Source of the DNA: Gymnorhina tibicen
Lineage: Eukaryota > Chordata > Aves > Passeriformes > Artamidae
Length of the DNA stretch: 64,000 nucleotides
Direction: 5' to 3'
Assembly (NCBI GenBank): GCA_013399875.1
Contig: VXAZ01007882.1
Span: forward strand, 68,018-132,017
The translations under genes and the position numbers were made by a program. Every line of letters begins with the position of its first letter. Position 1 is the first letter of the stretch. Of the stretch, positions 14,201 through 26,570 are shown one piece after another. The notes beneath the pieces were generated by a model. It did not search any database, was not told the DNA's origin, and worked only from the letters and a program-made list of their open reading frames with translations.

Positions 14201-14280
14201 TTCCCGTGGCATTGCGCAAGAATAGCATTTTGGATAGAGTTCCCAGAGGAAATTACCCAACCTCGACGATAACCAGAAAG

Positions 14281-15250
14281 AAACCTAGCCGGGCGGGGTA
14301 GGAGCGCTTCCCGAGAGCGACGGGGCTCCGCTCGCCGCTGCCGTGCCCGGGGCAGCATCCGCGCCGCGCTCCGCGCTCCCCCCGCGCACCGGCTCCNNNN
14401 NNNNNNNNNNNNNNNNNNNNNNNNNNNNNNNNNNNNNNNNNNNNNNNNNNNNNNNNNNNNNNNNNNNNNNNNNNNNNNNNNNNNNNNNNNNNNNNNNNNN
14501 NNNNNNNNNNNNNNNNNNNNNNNNNNNNNNNNNNNNNNNNNNNNNNNNNNNNNNNNNNNNNNNNNNNNNNNNNNNNNNNNNNNNNNNNNNNNNNNNNNNN
14601 NNNNNNNNNNNNNNNNNNNNNNNNNNNNNNNNNNNNNNNNNNNNNNNNNNNNNNNNNNNNNNNNNNNNNNNNNNNNNNNNNNNNNNNNNNNNNNNNNNNN
14701 NNNNNNNNNNNNNNNNNNNNNNNNNNNNNNNNNNNNNNNNNNNNNNNNNNNNNNNNNNNNNNNNNNNNNNNNNNNNNNNNNNNNNNNNNNNNNNNNNNNN
14801 NNNNNNNNNNNNNNNNNNNNNNNNNNNNNNNNNNNNNNNNNNNNNNNNNNNNNNNNNNNNNNNNNNNNNCGGGGGCGGCCCCGAGGCCTGCGCCCCGCCC
14901 GCCTCCGCCGGGAGCACCGGCGAGACCCCGGCGCCACCCGGCCCCGGCATCCCGCTCCCGTCCCCGGGATTCCGCTCCGGCCCCCCGTCCGTCTCCCCCG
15001 AGCCCCGGCGGGGACAGCCCCGCCGCTCCGGCCGGTCCTTGCGAGCGCACGCTGCCTTGGCTGGCTCTCCTACACGGTGCCCGGTGTCAGCGTGCTGGAA
15101 CGGTCGCTGCAGCAGCCCCCAGAAGCGCCCGCCTGTAGCAGAGGGTATAAGCGGCAGCAGCGAGCTGCTGCGAGGCTGCGAGGGCTGTGTTTGTGTTCAT
15201 GCCCCTCGGAGGGCTGCACGTTGTCTTCGCTTGGAGCAACTATGCATAAA
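14281..15250. promoter_or_regulatory. B4GALT1: CpG island, probable B4GALT1 promoter
   Basis: Strongly GC- and CpG-rich sequence on both sides of an assembly gap. It is the only such island upstream of B4GALT1 exon 2 and upstream of it in the right direction, so it probably holds the promoter and exon 1. The readable flanks do not contain the expected membrane anchor or a stem ending compatible with exon 2, so the exon itself is probably in the gap. A plus-strand TATAAG (15146-15151) and a hairpin beside it suggest possible divergent transcription. Confidence 0.6.
14397..14869. other. assembly gap (473 N)
   Basis: A run of N inside a GC-rich island. The first B4GALT1 exon (cytoplasmic tail, membrane anchor and proline-rich stem) probably lies here. 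Reading frames that appear to cross the gap depend on its arbitrary length and mean nothing. Confidence 0.97.
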
Positions 15251-18200
15251 CTAGTTTTCCGTCAGCTCGGTGGAGCTTATTTCAACTTGTTTCCTGCAAA
15301 GCCAAAAAAGACCAGGACCACCTTTTTGTTAAATGTATCGGGATCCTAGCAGTGCCAGTGGCAGGGCCTTCTGGAGGTCTCCAGCCAAACATCGTGCTTG
15401 GAGCACAACTACTGGCAGCAACAGGTGAAGTCAGCTGTGGTTTTGTCCCACTGAGTCTTGAAAGCTGCCCAGCATGGCGATCTACACCCCTCTGGAGCCC
15501 TGTCCCAGCGCTGTTCCACTTTTCTGAGGAAGGATTTTCCTCATGTCCATCAAGCCAGTAGTAGTGCCTATGCAAGCAGGTCTGGGCACCATCCAATATC
15601 CCTCAAACTTACATGTGTTTCTTATAACTAGTGAGTCCATGACCCTGGAAAGAAACCGGCTTGGTTCTACAGGAAGAAACCTATCCTGTCTTGGCCAGCA
15701 GAGATGATGGGGGAAGTTTTATAGTGTTGCCCTACGGCAAGAGCAGCAACAGTCAAGAAGCCAGTGCTAATCTTGCTTTTCTCCTGGGCACTGCAGGCAT
15801 TTCGCTTGAAGCTGACTGGAGAGTAATCGATGGGACATCGTTATCTCACACGGTGAGACTGACAGCTGACCAGGCAAAATCCTGCTCGTGGTCCAGCAGG
15901 CTTGCATGTATCTGGGCCTCAGAGTGCTTAAGGTACTCAACCATGCGACACTCAAGTGGTTTTAAAGTGCAATAAATTATTCCTGCTAGTAGCCCTTAAT
16001 GCTGCTCTTCATTTCATCTACAAAAGCAAAATAACTGCAAGGAGGAAGTGAATCTCATTCTTCTTATTGGTTAAAACTACTTTGTAACACTTACACACAC
16101 ACACACGTGCATGTGCCACTCCTACTGACCTTAGTCCTACTGGATCTGCTGATTTCAGCAGCCTCTGGTGCTGCCTGGTGGACTGCCAAAGTGACGAGAA
16201 CGAGCTATCCTGCTGCCAAAGTGCATGACCAGACACATCTGCTTCCTCTTTTCTGTTCACTTAGATGTTTCTCAGTTCTTTCTGATGCATTTTGCAAGTC
16301 CAATGATCACCTTGTGCTTTGTTTAAACCTGATGTTGTGAGCAACATGATGACAATTCTGGTGTCTGTTGGCACTGATATTCTCAGTCAACATTCAAACA
16401 AGCATCAGCTCAGTAAGTGCCTTCTTCAATGAGTAAACCTAGCTTTCAAAACCTTCAGGCTCTCCAGACATCTTTTATGGATCAACTGGCAAAAGGCAAC
16501 CCATAATGTGAGCCAGCAGAAAATCCATTCTTCAGAACTAACCGGTCAGTCCAGAGCTTCCATGTTTTGCTGCTGTCAGAAAATACCTGGACTTGTGCTG
16601 GTGAAATTTTTCTTTCCCTTCTTTCAGTTTTGAACTGTGCACTTGTAGAGAAAGTTCCCCATGCTGCATTGTGAATCAGACCTCAATTGTGACTCAAGGC
16701 AGAATCAATTTGATTTCCCATGACACTGTTATATATGTTATCTTTCACATTTGTCTAGCAATAGCAAAAGAAGTGACAGCACAGTGTTCAGTAAAAACAT
16801 CAGAGAGTTAGGAAATGCCTAACACATTTTTCCACAGGTCTACTGTAGCTCCCCACCATGAATGGTTGCTATGTTTTATGTGAATCCTATAAAAATATTG
16901 CCATTTTTTCCATGGGACCACTGTTTCGCTTGGTCTCAACATGGCTCTGGAAGTAGAGGAAGGCTTTGTGATTAAAGAAGGCTCTGCTGCTGGAAGGGAT
17001 CATTCACACTCTGCACCACTCAAGTGTGCAGTGATGTGTGAAAGGGTATAGACTTACAGATCCAAGCAGGTAATAGCACACCTATTTTTGGTAAAGAGGT
17101 AAGGTGTCCTATTGAACCCATGAACGAGGAAAGGGAAATATAGGCCTCACAGGAAAAATAAAAATGATCATGTGCTTGTGCAGAGTCTGGCTACTCACAC
17201 TGCATGTCAGCCCTCTCCAGATTTTCACCATTGCAGTCTACAGCCCAGCCCAACTTGTAAGGAGTTCTCACTTTTCCAGTCACACCGTAGTCTGCTCCGA
17301 CCTCATCGTGTTAGTGATGTTCTTTTTTGGCAGACTTAATTTTTAATCTTTTTCTCCCTACAAAAAAATTACCACTTGGCTATGACACTTTGCTACACAT
17401 GAATGCATCTGTCCATCCATCATGCCTAACGACTTGTAAGTCTGATTTTAATCAAACTTGGCAGTTGGAAGAGGTTGTAAATATCTAAAATACCAGCTGA
17501 AACAAGCCACGAGGGCGCAACAGAGTGAAAGTTCACTGGTAATGTGGCAAGACATTTGTAGTTAGGCATCAAAGTACAAGGAGGAAGAAAGAAGTTGTAA
17601 GCTCTGTATTCTTAGAAGAAAAGCAAAGTTCTCAAGCAGCATGGCAGAATCCAGGGAAGGGTGTGGATATGAATCAAATGAGGGGTTTGCAGTCAGGCAG
17701 ATCATGGAAGAATTAGATTCCAGCTTTCCAGGTCTATGCTGGGGTCAGTATTTTAGCCAGAGTGATAGCATCATGTATTTCCACTGGGCAACCACCCCTC
17801 CCCTGAAGAGCAGCGTGTGGTCACCACCAGCACTGCAGGGATGTATCCACATGAAAATACGCTGCCCCACAGCAAAACGTGGCCCATCTGCGTGTGTGGT
17901 CTTGTGGAGTTGAAGGTGGCTGGGACAGTGGAGGTGCAGTAGCTGTTCTAGCCCTTCTGAGTCAAACCTCACAAGCCCCTTTCTCTGAGCCAGGGAGGGC
18001 ACAGAGAAGCACAGCCCCACAGCAGCTCTCCTGTTTCCTTATTCCAAGCTCAGCGTGCATCGTGTCAGCTTCTCCAGGAACAGTGGGAGTTTGGGCTTGT
18101 GACTCTGCTCTCTAGTGTGGTTGTGGCAGCCCTGAGCATCTGTGGGACAAGAGTGGGCCCCACATGTGTGAGCAGACCTGGATTGTGCTGGGATGAAGCC

Positions 18201-18764
18201 CACAGCCCTGGGTCACTCACAAGAGCAAAAGATATGCAGTGCACATCCCCAGGGCATGAAAAGGGTGCCTGGGATGAGCACGGCTTGGACAAGAAGGAGG
18301 CAAGAGGAGAGGTCAGAAGGTAATGTCGAGATCTGGGGCCCAGCCAGATGGAGAGGGCTTTTGGAGAGTGGCAGGTGGTGGTAGAACCTTACACCCTGCG
18401 GTGTGTGGGGGTCTGTGCCAGGGGTACCCCGGGTCGCAGGTGCCCTTTGCTGGCACCGTGCTCCTGGGCGCTGGTGGGGAGCCTGGGCGCTGTGCTGCAC
18501 AGCTCCCCAGAAAATCCCGTGCAGTTCTCTCAATAGAAATGCTGCCTCCAGGAAGGACAGCAGGACAGAAATATGCTCCCTCTCCAGCAGTGTGGGCTGG
18601 GGAACACAGACCCTCTGTGACATCTTTGTTTCTCGGATTTACAGCACCTATTAAAGTGGTCTGATAGCTTTCCATAAGGTATAGCTTTCCTTAGTATCAA
18701 AACTGGAGTAACCCAGATTAATGATATTGGGAGTTTTTTGGCTTTATTTATTTCAGAGTATGCT

Positions 18765-19378
18765 TGCAGCCCAGAAAGCCAATTATATCCTGGGCTGCAT
18801 AAAAAGAATTGTGGCCAGCAGGTCGAGGGAGGTGGTTCTCTGCTTCTGCTCTGCTCTGGTGAGACCTCACCTGGAGTGCTGTGTCCAGCTCTGGGGTCTC
18901 CAGAACAAGAAAGATATGGACCTGTTTAGAGCAAGTCCAGAGGAGGCCATGAAGAAGATTAGAGAGCTGGAGCACCTCTCTTACGAAGACAAGCTCAGAG
19001 TGTTGGGGTTGTTTAGCCTGGAGAAAGCTCCAAGGAGGACTTGGAACAGCCTTCCGATAGTTAAAAGGGGTTTTATAAGAGAGATGGGAACAGATTTTTT
19101 TTTTTTAATCAGAGTCTGTAGTAACAGGAGAAGGGACAAGGCTTTTAAACTGAGTGTAGGTTTAGACTGTACCTGAGGAATTTTTTTTTTCAGTGAGCGT
19201 GGTGAGACACTGGAACAGGTTGCCCAGAGAAGTTGTGGATGCTCCATCTGTGAAAGTGTTCAAGGCCAGCTTGGATGGGACTTAGAGCAGCCTGGTCAGG
19301 TGAAAGGTCTCCCTCTTCATGGCAGGGTGTTAGACTAGATAATCTTTCATAGGTCCCTTTCAGCCCAAATCATTATAT
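18765..19378 (+). mobile_element. CR1 LINE 3' fragment
   Basis: A sense-oriented CR1 fragment. Diagnostic stretches are GCATAAAAAGAATTGTGGCC, GTGAGACCTCACCTGGAGTG, GAGAGCTGGAGCACCTCTCT and GAGACACTGGAACAGGTTGC, ending near the GGTCCCTTTCAGCCCAAATC tail. A 151-codon frame at 18721-19176 is a remnant of the element and not a host gene. Confidence 0.88.
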
Positions 19379-22300
19379 GTTTTTTTTCTATTGCTCCCTT
19401 CAAGGCCTGCAGAAGCCCAGGGATATCCCCAGTGTCTGTCTCTCGCTCACTGCCTCTGGGGCATGCTGTGCGGATGGGTGGACAGCATCCCTCCTGCACA
19501 GTGCGGCACCATTCAGGCACATTCCTGTTCTTTCCCTAGCGCCGTCGTGGCAGCAGTGTGGAGCAGTGTACTTCCGCAGGGCAGGGCCCCGAGGCATGGC
19601 ACGGCTCCGTGCTGCCTGCAGGTCACCCTGCTGCGGGGACGTGAGCCTGAGTGTCCCAGAACGGGCCCCTGCTCCTGGGATCCTGCTCCACAAGGTCACC
19701 GCTTGCTCCTGTGTGCGCTGAGGAGTTTTTCTGCCAAGGTGCTGGTTTAAGAGGAGGACTGGGAAGGGCTGACTTCATCTGGAGGGACAGGTAGCAAGGC
19801 AAGGCAGACAGAAAGGAACAAGTAAAGAGAGGCAGAAAGCTCTGGAGATCCAATTGCAACATCCAGCTGCCTTTTGCTGAGAGCCCAGAAGAGTCCTATC
19901 AGGAGCAGCACTGTCTCCATGGGAAGAAGTCTCATGAGAGACCAGGCCACAAGCTTTGTCTACAATTTGCAATGATCATTACTTGAAATAAAGACTTGGA
20001 GACCTGAACAAAGAAACTTGAATTATCTTACAAACCTGGAAGTCTTTTTGAACAGTTCTGCAGCCAGCAGTGAACTGTTTTTGTGGGCTGGTTTCGCACA
20101 GTGCAGCAATTTGGAAAGGCTCCCAAGCAGCCCTGATACAGTGAGTGCTGACATAGACCACCTCCTAATCCTAGTCTTGCCTCCTGAATGGTGCTGGCTG
20201 GTCCTGTTGTGGACTGAGGGTGTCCCATACTTGTGACAGGAAAGATGCATGAGCTTGTACGTCCTTACCCAGCCCTACCAGGCTTATTCCCCCTTTCCTC
20301 TCAGCTGTATCCAGTCCTGTAAGGTCTGCATCTTTTTAACCACATGGTGCTAAGCTGTGCCCCATGTCTCAGGCTCCATTTTGTGTGCTTGCCTCAGAAA
20401 TGAAGTGACAATAATCTTTTGCACGAGGCATAGAGTCAGGCCTGCCACAGCAAAAGGAGGTGCCTGCAAAGCTTTGGTTGTGTGTAGGTTGAGGAGAACA
20501 ACAGAAAAAAATAGCTTCCTCTGCAGAGAAACTCATCACCAGGCAAGAAGATGTTCTATACATGCAGCTACATTCATCTAAGTGAAGAGAAACTGGCACT
20601 ATTTCTTAGTTACAGTCTTCGATAGCTTTTGATCTTAAAGTTTTCTTTATCTGTTTTGGGGTTTTGGTGTCACACACATCTTTTTCTAATCACTAGAATA
20701 AGGTTAAACGGGCCCTGCCAAAATCTGGTGCCAAAGCCAGCTCGGATTTGGTTACTGTTGCACTTTCCTAGTTCCATGCTCATCTTCTGTTGGTTTGGGT
20801 GGCTCCTGCTGTAGTGCATAAGATACAGCCTGATTATTTGTCACAGAAATTTAATATACAAATCACACAAATCCATTCACTGTAAGGGTGCTCAGCCTCT
20901 GTGCCTATCAGCAGTGCATTTCTTCTTTATGCACTGCTTTGCCTCTCTGGACAGACAGCCGCAAGAATAGCATCTGTCCAGAGGTGCCAGGAGCTGGCTG
21001 GACCCTTGGACAGTGTATTTTCTGAACGAGAATCTGGGATAGCAGTTATGCTTAAAGGTAGGGTCTGTAGCCACTTTGGGTTTGTAGCCACAGGGTTTGT
21101 TGAGCTGATTTTGCCTGACGGTTCCCAAAGGAGAAACTTTGCATAATATCTGGCTACTCAAGAGTAAGCTGCTTTCAGTACTTCTAGTCCTGCTCTGATC
21201 TGCCAGCACACGTCTAGGTTATCGCAGTGTTGGAATGGATTCAGAGCTTAGTGAGTTAACAGAGGGTATGGCTATCTCAATGCAAATGAGATATCTCAGA
21301 GGCTACAAAGTTCCCTCTACACCTTTTAAGAGAAATGAAAGCAAAGGCTGCAGGAACGTGTTCCAAGAAACACTGTGGGTTTCGCTGAGGGTGAGGTGCC
21401 CTCTGTTCAGTGGTATTTGTTGTGGCTCCCTCCTGGTGTTAATTCATATACACCCAAGTAGTTAATAGGTAATTTGGAAAAAATTACACCTGCACAGTAG
21501 GTGGGCTCTGAAGTCAGAAGTAGCAGGCAGCATCAAGGACACACGTTTCTGCTCTTAGTGTCCACGTGTAAACCTGCGTCTTCCTTCTCTGGCAACTTAA
21601 CTAACGGGGAAGTGCTGAGCAGTGTGTGTGCCTGCACATTCACTGGATAAACAGAACACTAGAGAGCATTTTAGTCCCTGTTTTTTCTTCGTAAGGATGA
21701 CGCACCTGCAGATGTGTAGGAGAAAGTGGAGATGTGTGAATGTTACCTGGTGGCAATGTGGAAAGGTGGCCAGGCATGACTGGGTGACCCTGCTGTCAAA
21801 GATCTATGCAAATGCAGCATCACAGAACAACATCCCCTCAAAATGCAAGGAGAAAAAGAAAGACTTACCCGATTCCCTTACACTGTGTCCCTTACTACAT
21901 CAATTCACTCTGGGGTATCTTCAGGGATTTCAGCAATTGGCAGACTGGGAAGACCAGGCCTTCCCTGCAAAAGTCAAGGGACCTCCTCCACAAAAACTCA
22001 CCAAGAGCAGCTGTCATTTTGAAGGGGGAAGCTGGCATATGTGCTACCCATTTTTCTCCAGCATGGTGCTAAATGCAGGGTGATGACAGCATTCAGTCCC
22101 ACACAAAATGGAATTAGCAACACTGTTCTCAGAAGGTATAAAAAACTGGGACCCAGTACAGATTTGTTCATTCAGAAACAAACTCCAGGAGAAAAGAGAC
22201 TGAGAAATGTAATTTTTTTTGGAAATTACAGTGGGTGTGAGTTCCCAGATAAAAAGACTGAACATCGGTATGCAGGGGACAGCATACCTACCACTGCTGC

Positions 22301-25024
22301 CAGCATCCGGGTTATCTGTGTCAGCTCACAGCAGGAGGGGACAGTACTGCAGCAGCAAGGGAGCTCTGCCTACCCAGCCCAGCCACACCTCGTCCCATCC
22401 CTGGCACCAGCACTGGGGCTTGGTGTGCCTCATGCCAAGCATTTACTGAGCAAAAAGTAAATCTGTGGTTTTCTGCCTTTTTATCTGCTGCCCTCGGGAT
22501 TTGGTCGCCCAGCCCTCAAGTGCGAGCATGTGGAAACAGGCAGGTCAAGGCCATCCTTAAGCTGTCAAGCAGCTGCAGAGCATTTGCAGATGCATTTAGA
22601 GTGTGTCTGGCAGAGCAGAGGTCTGAGCAGGCAGAGGTAAACACAAGGGAGAAGCTGGTGCCCTTGGATCAGGCAGGGCAAGTTGCAGCAACTTCTGCCC
22701 AGCTACAGCCATAAGCTGCAGCAGGGGAAGAAGATGTGCAATGGATACGCCCTTAGGCTGTTGCACTTCTGAGGTCCAGTGTACAGCCTGGCTCGGTGGG
22801 AAGCTCTAGTCTTCTCCAGACTGATGCCACCTTGGCCCAGACTGCATCTGGTGGCAGTGTCAGCTGGCAGGATTAGTCTGTGTACTCACCGTCTTGTGTT
22901 CTCGCAGCTGACAGTGTCACAGGGAAATTTTTCTATCATAAAAGAAATAATGACCACAACTCACTGCCTGACATACTGCAATATTTATTCACAGTAATAA
23001 AAAGGAGGAAGGTGGCCAAAGGTGTGATCTGAATCCACAAAGTCTGGCAAAACTGCTGGGAAATGGTGATGGCTGGTCCCTGCCCCAGTTACAGACAGAG
23101 ATTTCAGGTGTCGGGTTTTGGATCCATGGTATATCCAAAGTCAAACTTCTGGTGGCCACTTGCATTTCTGGTGTTGGTTTTGGTTTTGGTTTTTGGTTTG
23201 TTTTGGGGCTTTTTTTTCATACAAAGGAGAACAAATTGCTCCTTCTCTCTCTTACTTGTGTGACCTCAGAGTGGTCAGAGGAACAGAACAGAGACTGTTA
23301 TCCTCTCTATAAAAACCATCTAGATACAGGGAGTGAGCTAAAGATGAAAATAAGCATGGCACTTGCCCTCCTCTTTTTGCCTTGCCCCATTGTGCAGCAG
23401 GAGGATGGTGGGCTCTGGTTTGGGCTGCACAAGCAAGGCAGCACTCTGCTCTCAGGGTACTGCAGTACTTGTGGGACCCCGGCATCTGCTGGAATGCCAA
23501 AGCCCTGGGAGGAGCAGAAGAACAAGAGTTAAAATATCAGTGTGGGTGCAGAATGTGGGAAGGCTGAAAACAGCCATGAAATCCAGGAAAGGCAACAGAT
23601 AATGACAAGGAAACGGCAGGTGCTGAGTGGAGCGGTGATGACACCAAGGCCACACCACCGATAAGGCCACCAGGCAGACGTGGGGCAAGAGCGATGTGAC
23701 GCAATCCGGTCTGGCCACCTGCCATCTGTGCCCACTCAGATGGAAAGCCTGCAAACAGAGCTGCAGTCCCCTAGGAGGGGCGAGGTGTAGTAAGGGCTTA
23801 TGATGCGATGAGCAGTCCTGGATGAACGCATGGACATGGGCCCGTGGGTACCGCAAGTGCGGCAACAAGCACAAAGGCAGGGGCAGCGCTGCGAGGGAGC
23901 AGGCCTGAGGTTGGTTTCGGAAGTAGAAGTCTACTTGCTTGTTGCCACTGTCTCCAGCAGAGTTTCTGTGTCTTGCTGGTGGTGAGACTAGGTCTCCAGC
24001 TCCTCAGGCAAACCCAGAGCCTTCACATCTGCCCATCCTATGTCTTGAAGCCTTCTACATCACCATCTTGCTGGTGAAAGTGCAGGGAGAAAATGGCAGA
24101 GCCAGCTGGAGCTACATAGCCGATGTGAGGGAAGGCAGCCACCAGAAAACCTCCTGCCCCACCTGAGGAAGAATTTCCCTACCTCTTCTTTGAGGGGCAC
24201 AGTAAGCAGGACTTTGATTAGGGGTTGCAAGTTTGTGCTTGGCAGAAAAGCTTGAAAAGACAAAACTAGTTTGCAAGAGATCATTTACCCTTTCTCATCT
24301 CTTAGCATATCATTTTAATTTGCTTTGTGAAGGCAGTGAAATTTGAACACCACTGAGGAATGAGGTGGAAGAAGATCAAGCCTTATATCAGCCAACAGCT
24401 TTGCTACAGCACCACTGACCTTGCTGCCTCCAGCACAGAGGGGATGCAGACATTTCCTGCCACCCTCTATCCAAGGAGAGTGATCTGGAGCACACAGTGT
24501 GTCCCAGCAGCACAGCCTCAAGCCTGTTGCTCCTGCGCTGCTGCTTGCATGACCAAAGAACCAGGCCATGCTTGGAACCAGAGGCACCAGAGGTGGCACC
24601 AGAGGCATTACAATCAGCATTTGGATGTTTTTCTTGGTAGTAAAAACTTTGAAGAAGACTTCAAAGGCCCAAGACAGCCCTCATCTAGAGCTGTGAAAGG
24701 TGTTGGTGTGTGAGCAGTTTGTAGGAGGGGGCTCTGTGCTGTTCATGTTGTTGAGTGTTGGCTAGGACCAGATTTGCAAGATGTGAATCTAAGGACATAT
24801 ATTCATCTGTGCTGGAGACTCACAGCTGCTTGTCCCATGGACCCAATCTGCTGGTGGCAGGGCCCCTCAGCGCTCACCCAAACCTTGTGCACAGCAGGAT
24901 TTGGTCAGGTACATGTCCCGCTGAGGATAGAGATGTCTCACCTCTCTGCTGGTTTGGGTTGTTCACCCTCTGGGGTAAGGCTTCTTTCCTCACTCCCGAC
25001 CTGATCATCTCAAGGCTGCAGTTT

Positions 25025-25165
25025 GTGACAATTGCTTTTTATTCTGTCATCTGGCACCACCAAAAAGAGATTGGCTCCATCAGCTTCCCTTCCAGCAGTT
25101 GTAGGCTGCTATCAGATCCCCCTTGGCCTCCCTTTTACTAGACTAAACAAGACTAACAGGACCCC
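25025..25165 (-). mobile_element. old CR1 fragment
   Basis: A short degenerate antisense CR1 piece. The CATCTGGCACCACCAAAAAG, TTGGCTCCATC, GTTGTAGGCTGCTATCAGAT and ACTAGACTAAACAAGACTAA stretches follow the order seen in CR1 elements read backwards. It is more diverged than the copies at 10.6 and 18.8 kb. Confidence 0.6.
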
Positions 25166-26570
25166 ATGTGCCTTGGGAACAACTGCTAATGCAGTTAAAT
25201 ATTTACTTTAGTTGAGGGATTTCCAAAGTGGAATAATAATGAAAGCCAAAGGTTATTGAACTGTGTAAACTCCATGAAGAGGGAATATAAAACATGTGCA
25301 CAGCTGCCTCAACGGAGCAGAGGAGTGATTCTGCAAGGGGAACCCCAAGCTGGTTATGTTCCTGCTTCCCAAAACCTGGTCTCAGCCCTGCTGAGTTGTG
25401 TGGATGGAGCTCCAATAGAAGGAGGTAAGCAGCCTCTTGCAGAGCCCGTACCTCTCTGGCCAAGCTGTCCCCTTTTGTCTCAGACAGGGCCAGTGTGCAC
25501 CTTCCTCTGGGGAAGAAACATCCTAAGCACAGTCATAGTCAGGTCTTCAGCAAGTGTGTGAGCTCTGTGCATCTGGAGCTGTCCCAGCCTGCTGATGGTT
25601 TCTGTAGGGCGCCTACCCCCTGCTCACCCCTTGTACACATGATACATCCCATCTGCTCCCCTGGGGAAGGTGACTCTCTGTCCATTCTGGCCTAGACCTC
25701 ATTTCAGCAAGTCTGACCCAAAGGAGTTTTTAGTCAACATTGGTCTTACACTGACTTTAAGACCAGTGATCCTCTTTCCCATCCTTCACCCTTCACCAAC
25801 TAATTTTGTTTCACCTAAGGAAAGTGGGGACAGATATAGAAAATCGAGCTTCTGAGAAGGAGCAGAGAAGGATGCTCACACTGATGTCAAGCATCCAGTC
25901 CTGCAGGCAAAGCAGCTGGGATATTATGGGGTCATGATGCTTGTTGAAAAGATGGTGTTTCTTACCACTGAGGATCTTCTCCAGCCTCTCTGTCCCCTCC
26001 CTTCTCTGTGTGCCACCTCTGTGTATTTAATGTGGGTATCCATGCACACAGCCCCCTTCCAACACACTGAATCCTTTGATAAAGATAATTTTGCTCTGTC
26101 AATCTCATCTGCAGCCAAGGTGGTGAGAGGAGTAAGGTGTTAAACCACCTCTGACTATGTGGCTCCTCTGAGCATAGGCAGTGACTGCACCTGCAGCTCC
26201 CTGCTCCCAGGCAGCTGAATTTTGTACCCTCCAAACCCTCTGCATCCCCAACCTGTCCCATCCCACCCAGTGACTGTGTCGGCTTGCTGCAGCATGCTGA
26301 CAGGCCTCCTGTTGTGTTTGGGATCCTGACCAGTGTGTCAGGCAGCTGAGTATCCACCTGGCTAGGTCTCATGGGATAATGCCACAGTGTCACCACACAA
26401 ATCAGCCTGAATTTCCTGGCTTTTCTATGTTGAGTCTTACAACTCAGCTGGAGATACCTATCATGTATGAAGAACAGCAGCTGCAAAGCTGAAGGGATGG
26501 TTTGGGTGAGATACATTCAGAAGTAGCTGGCTGGGGTAAACAGAGAAGAACAGCATTGCCCAACCCTGAT

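Larger units (their letters stand above)
2071..14280 (-). other. B4GALT1: B4GALT1 intron 1 (inferred)
   Basis: Sequence between exon 2 and the only CpG island in the left part of the window, taken as intron 1. It carries one CR1 LINE fragment (10618-11275) and an unassigned open reading segment (5295-5717). No other exon was recognised. A long first intron is normal for this gene, so the assignment rests on the island at 14.3-15.2 kb being its promoter. Confidence 0.6.
15251..26564. other. intergenic region between B4GALT1 and SPINK4
   Basis: No gene was recognised in this 11 kb. It contains a CR1 copy at 18765-19378, an older antisense CR1 piece near 25025-25165, a short AC run at 16093-16106 and a degenerate GGTTTT tract near 23170-23218. 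Open frames at 15661-15975 and 17641-17913 are short and match nothing I know. Confidence 0.5.

Noticed and set aside
14161..15254. Long frames crossing the first N run, on both strands
   Set aside because: They are joined only by X residues; the gap length is arbitrary, so frame continuity is meaningless.
18721..19176. 151-codon plus-strand frame resembling a retrotransposon product
   Set aside because: It is the decayed CR1 sequence itself, not a host gene.
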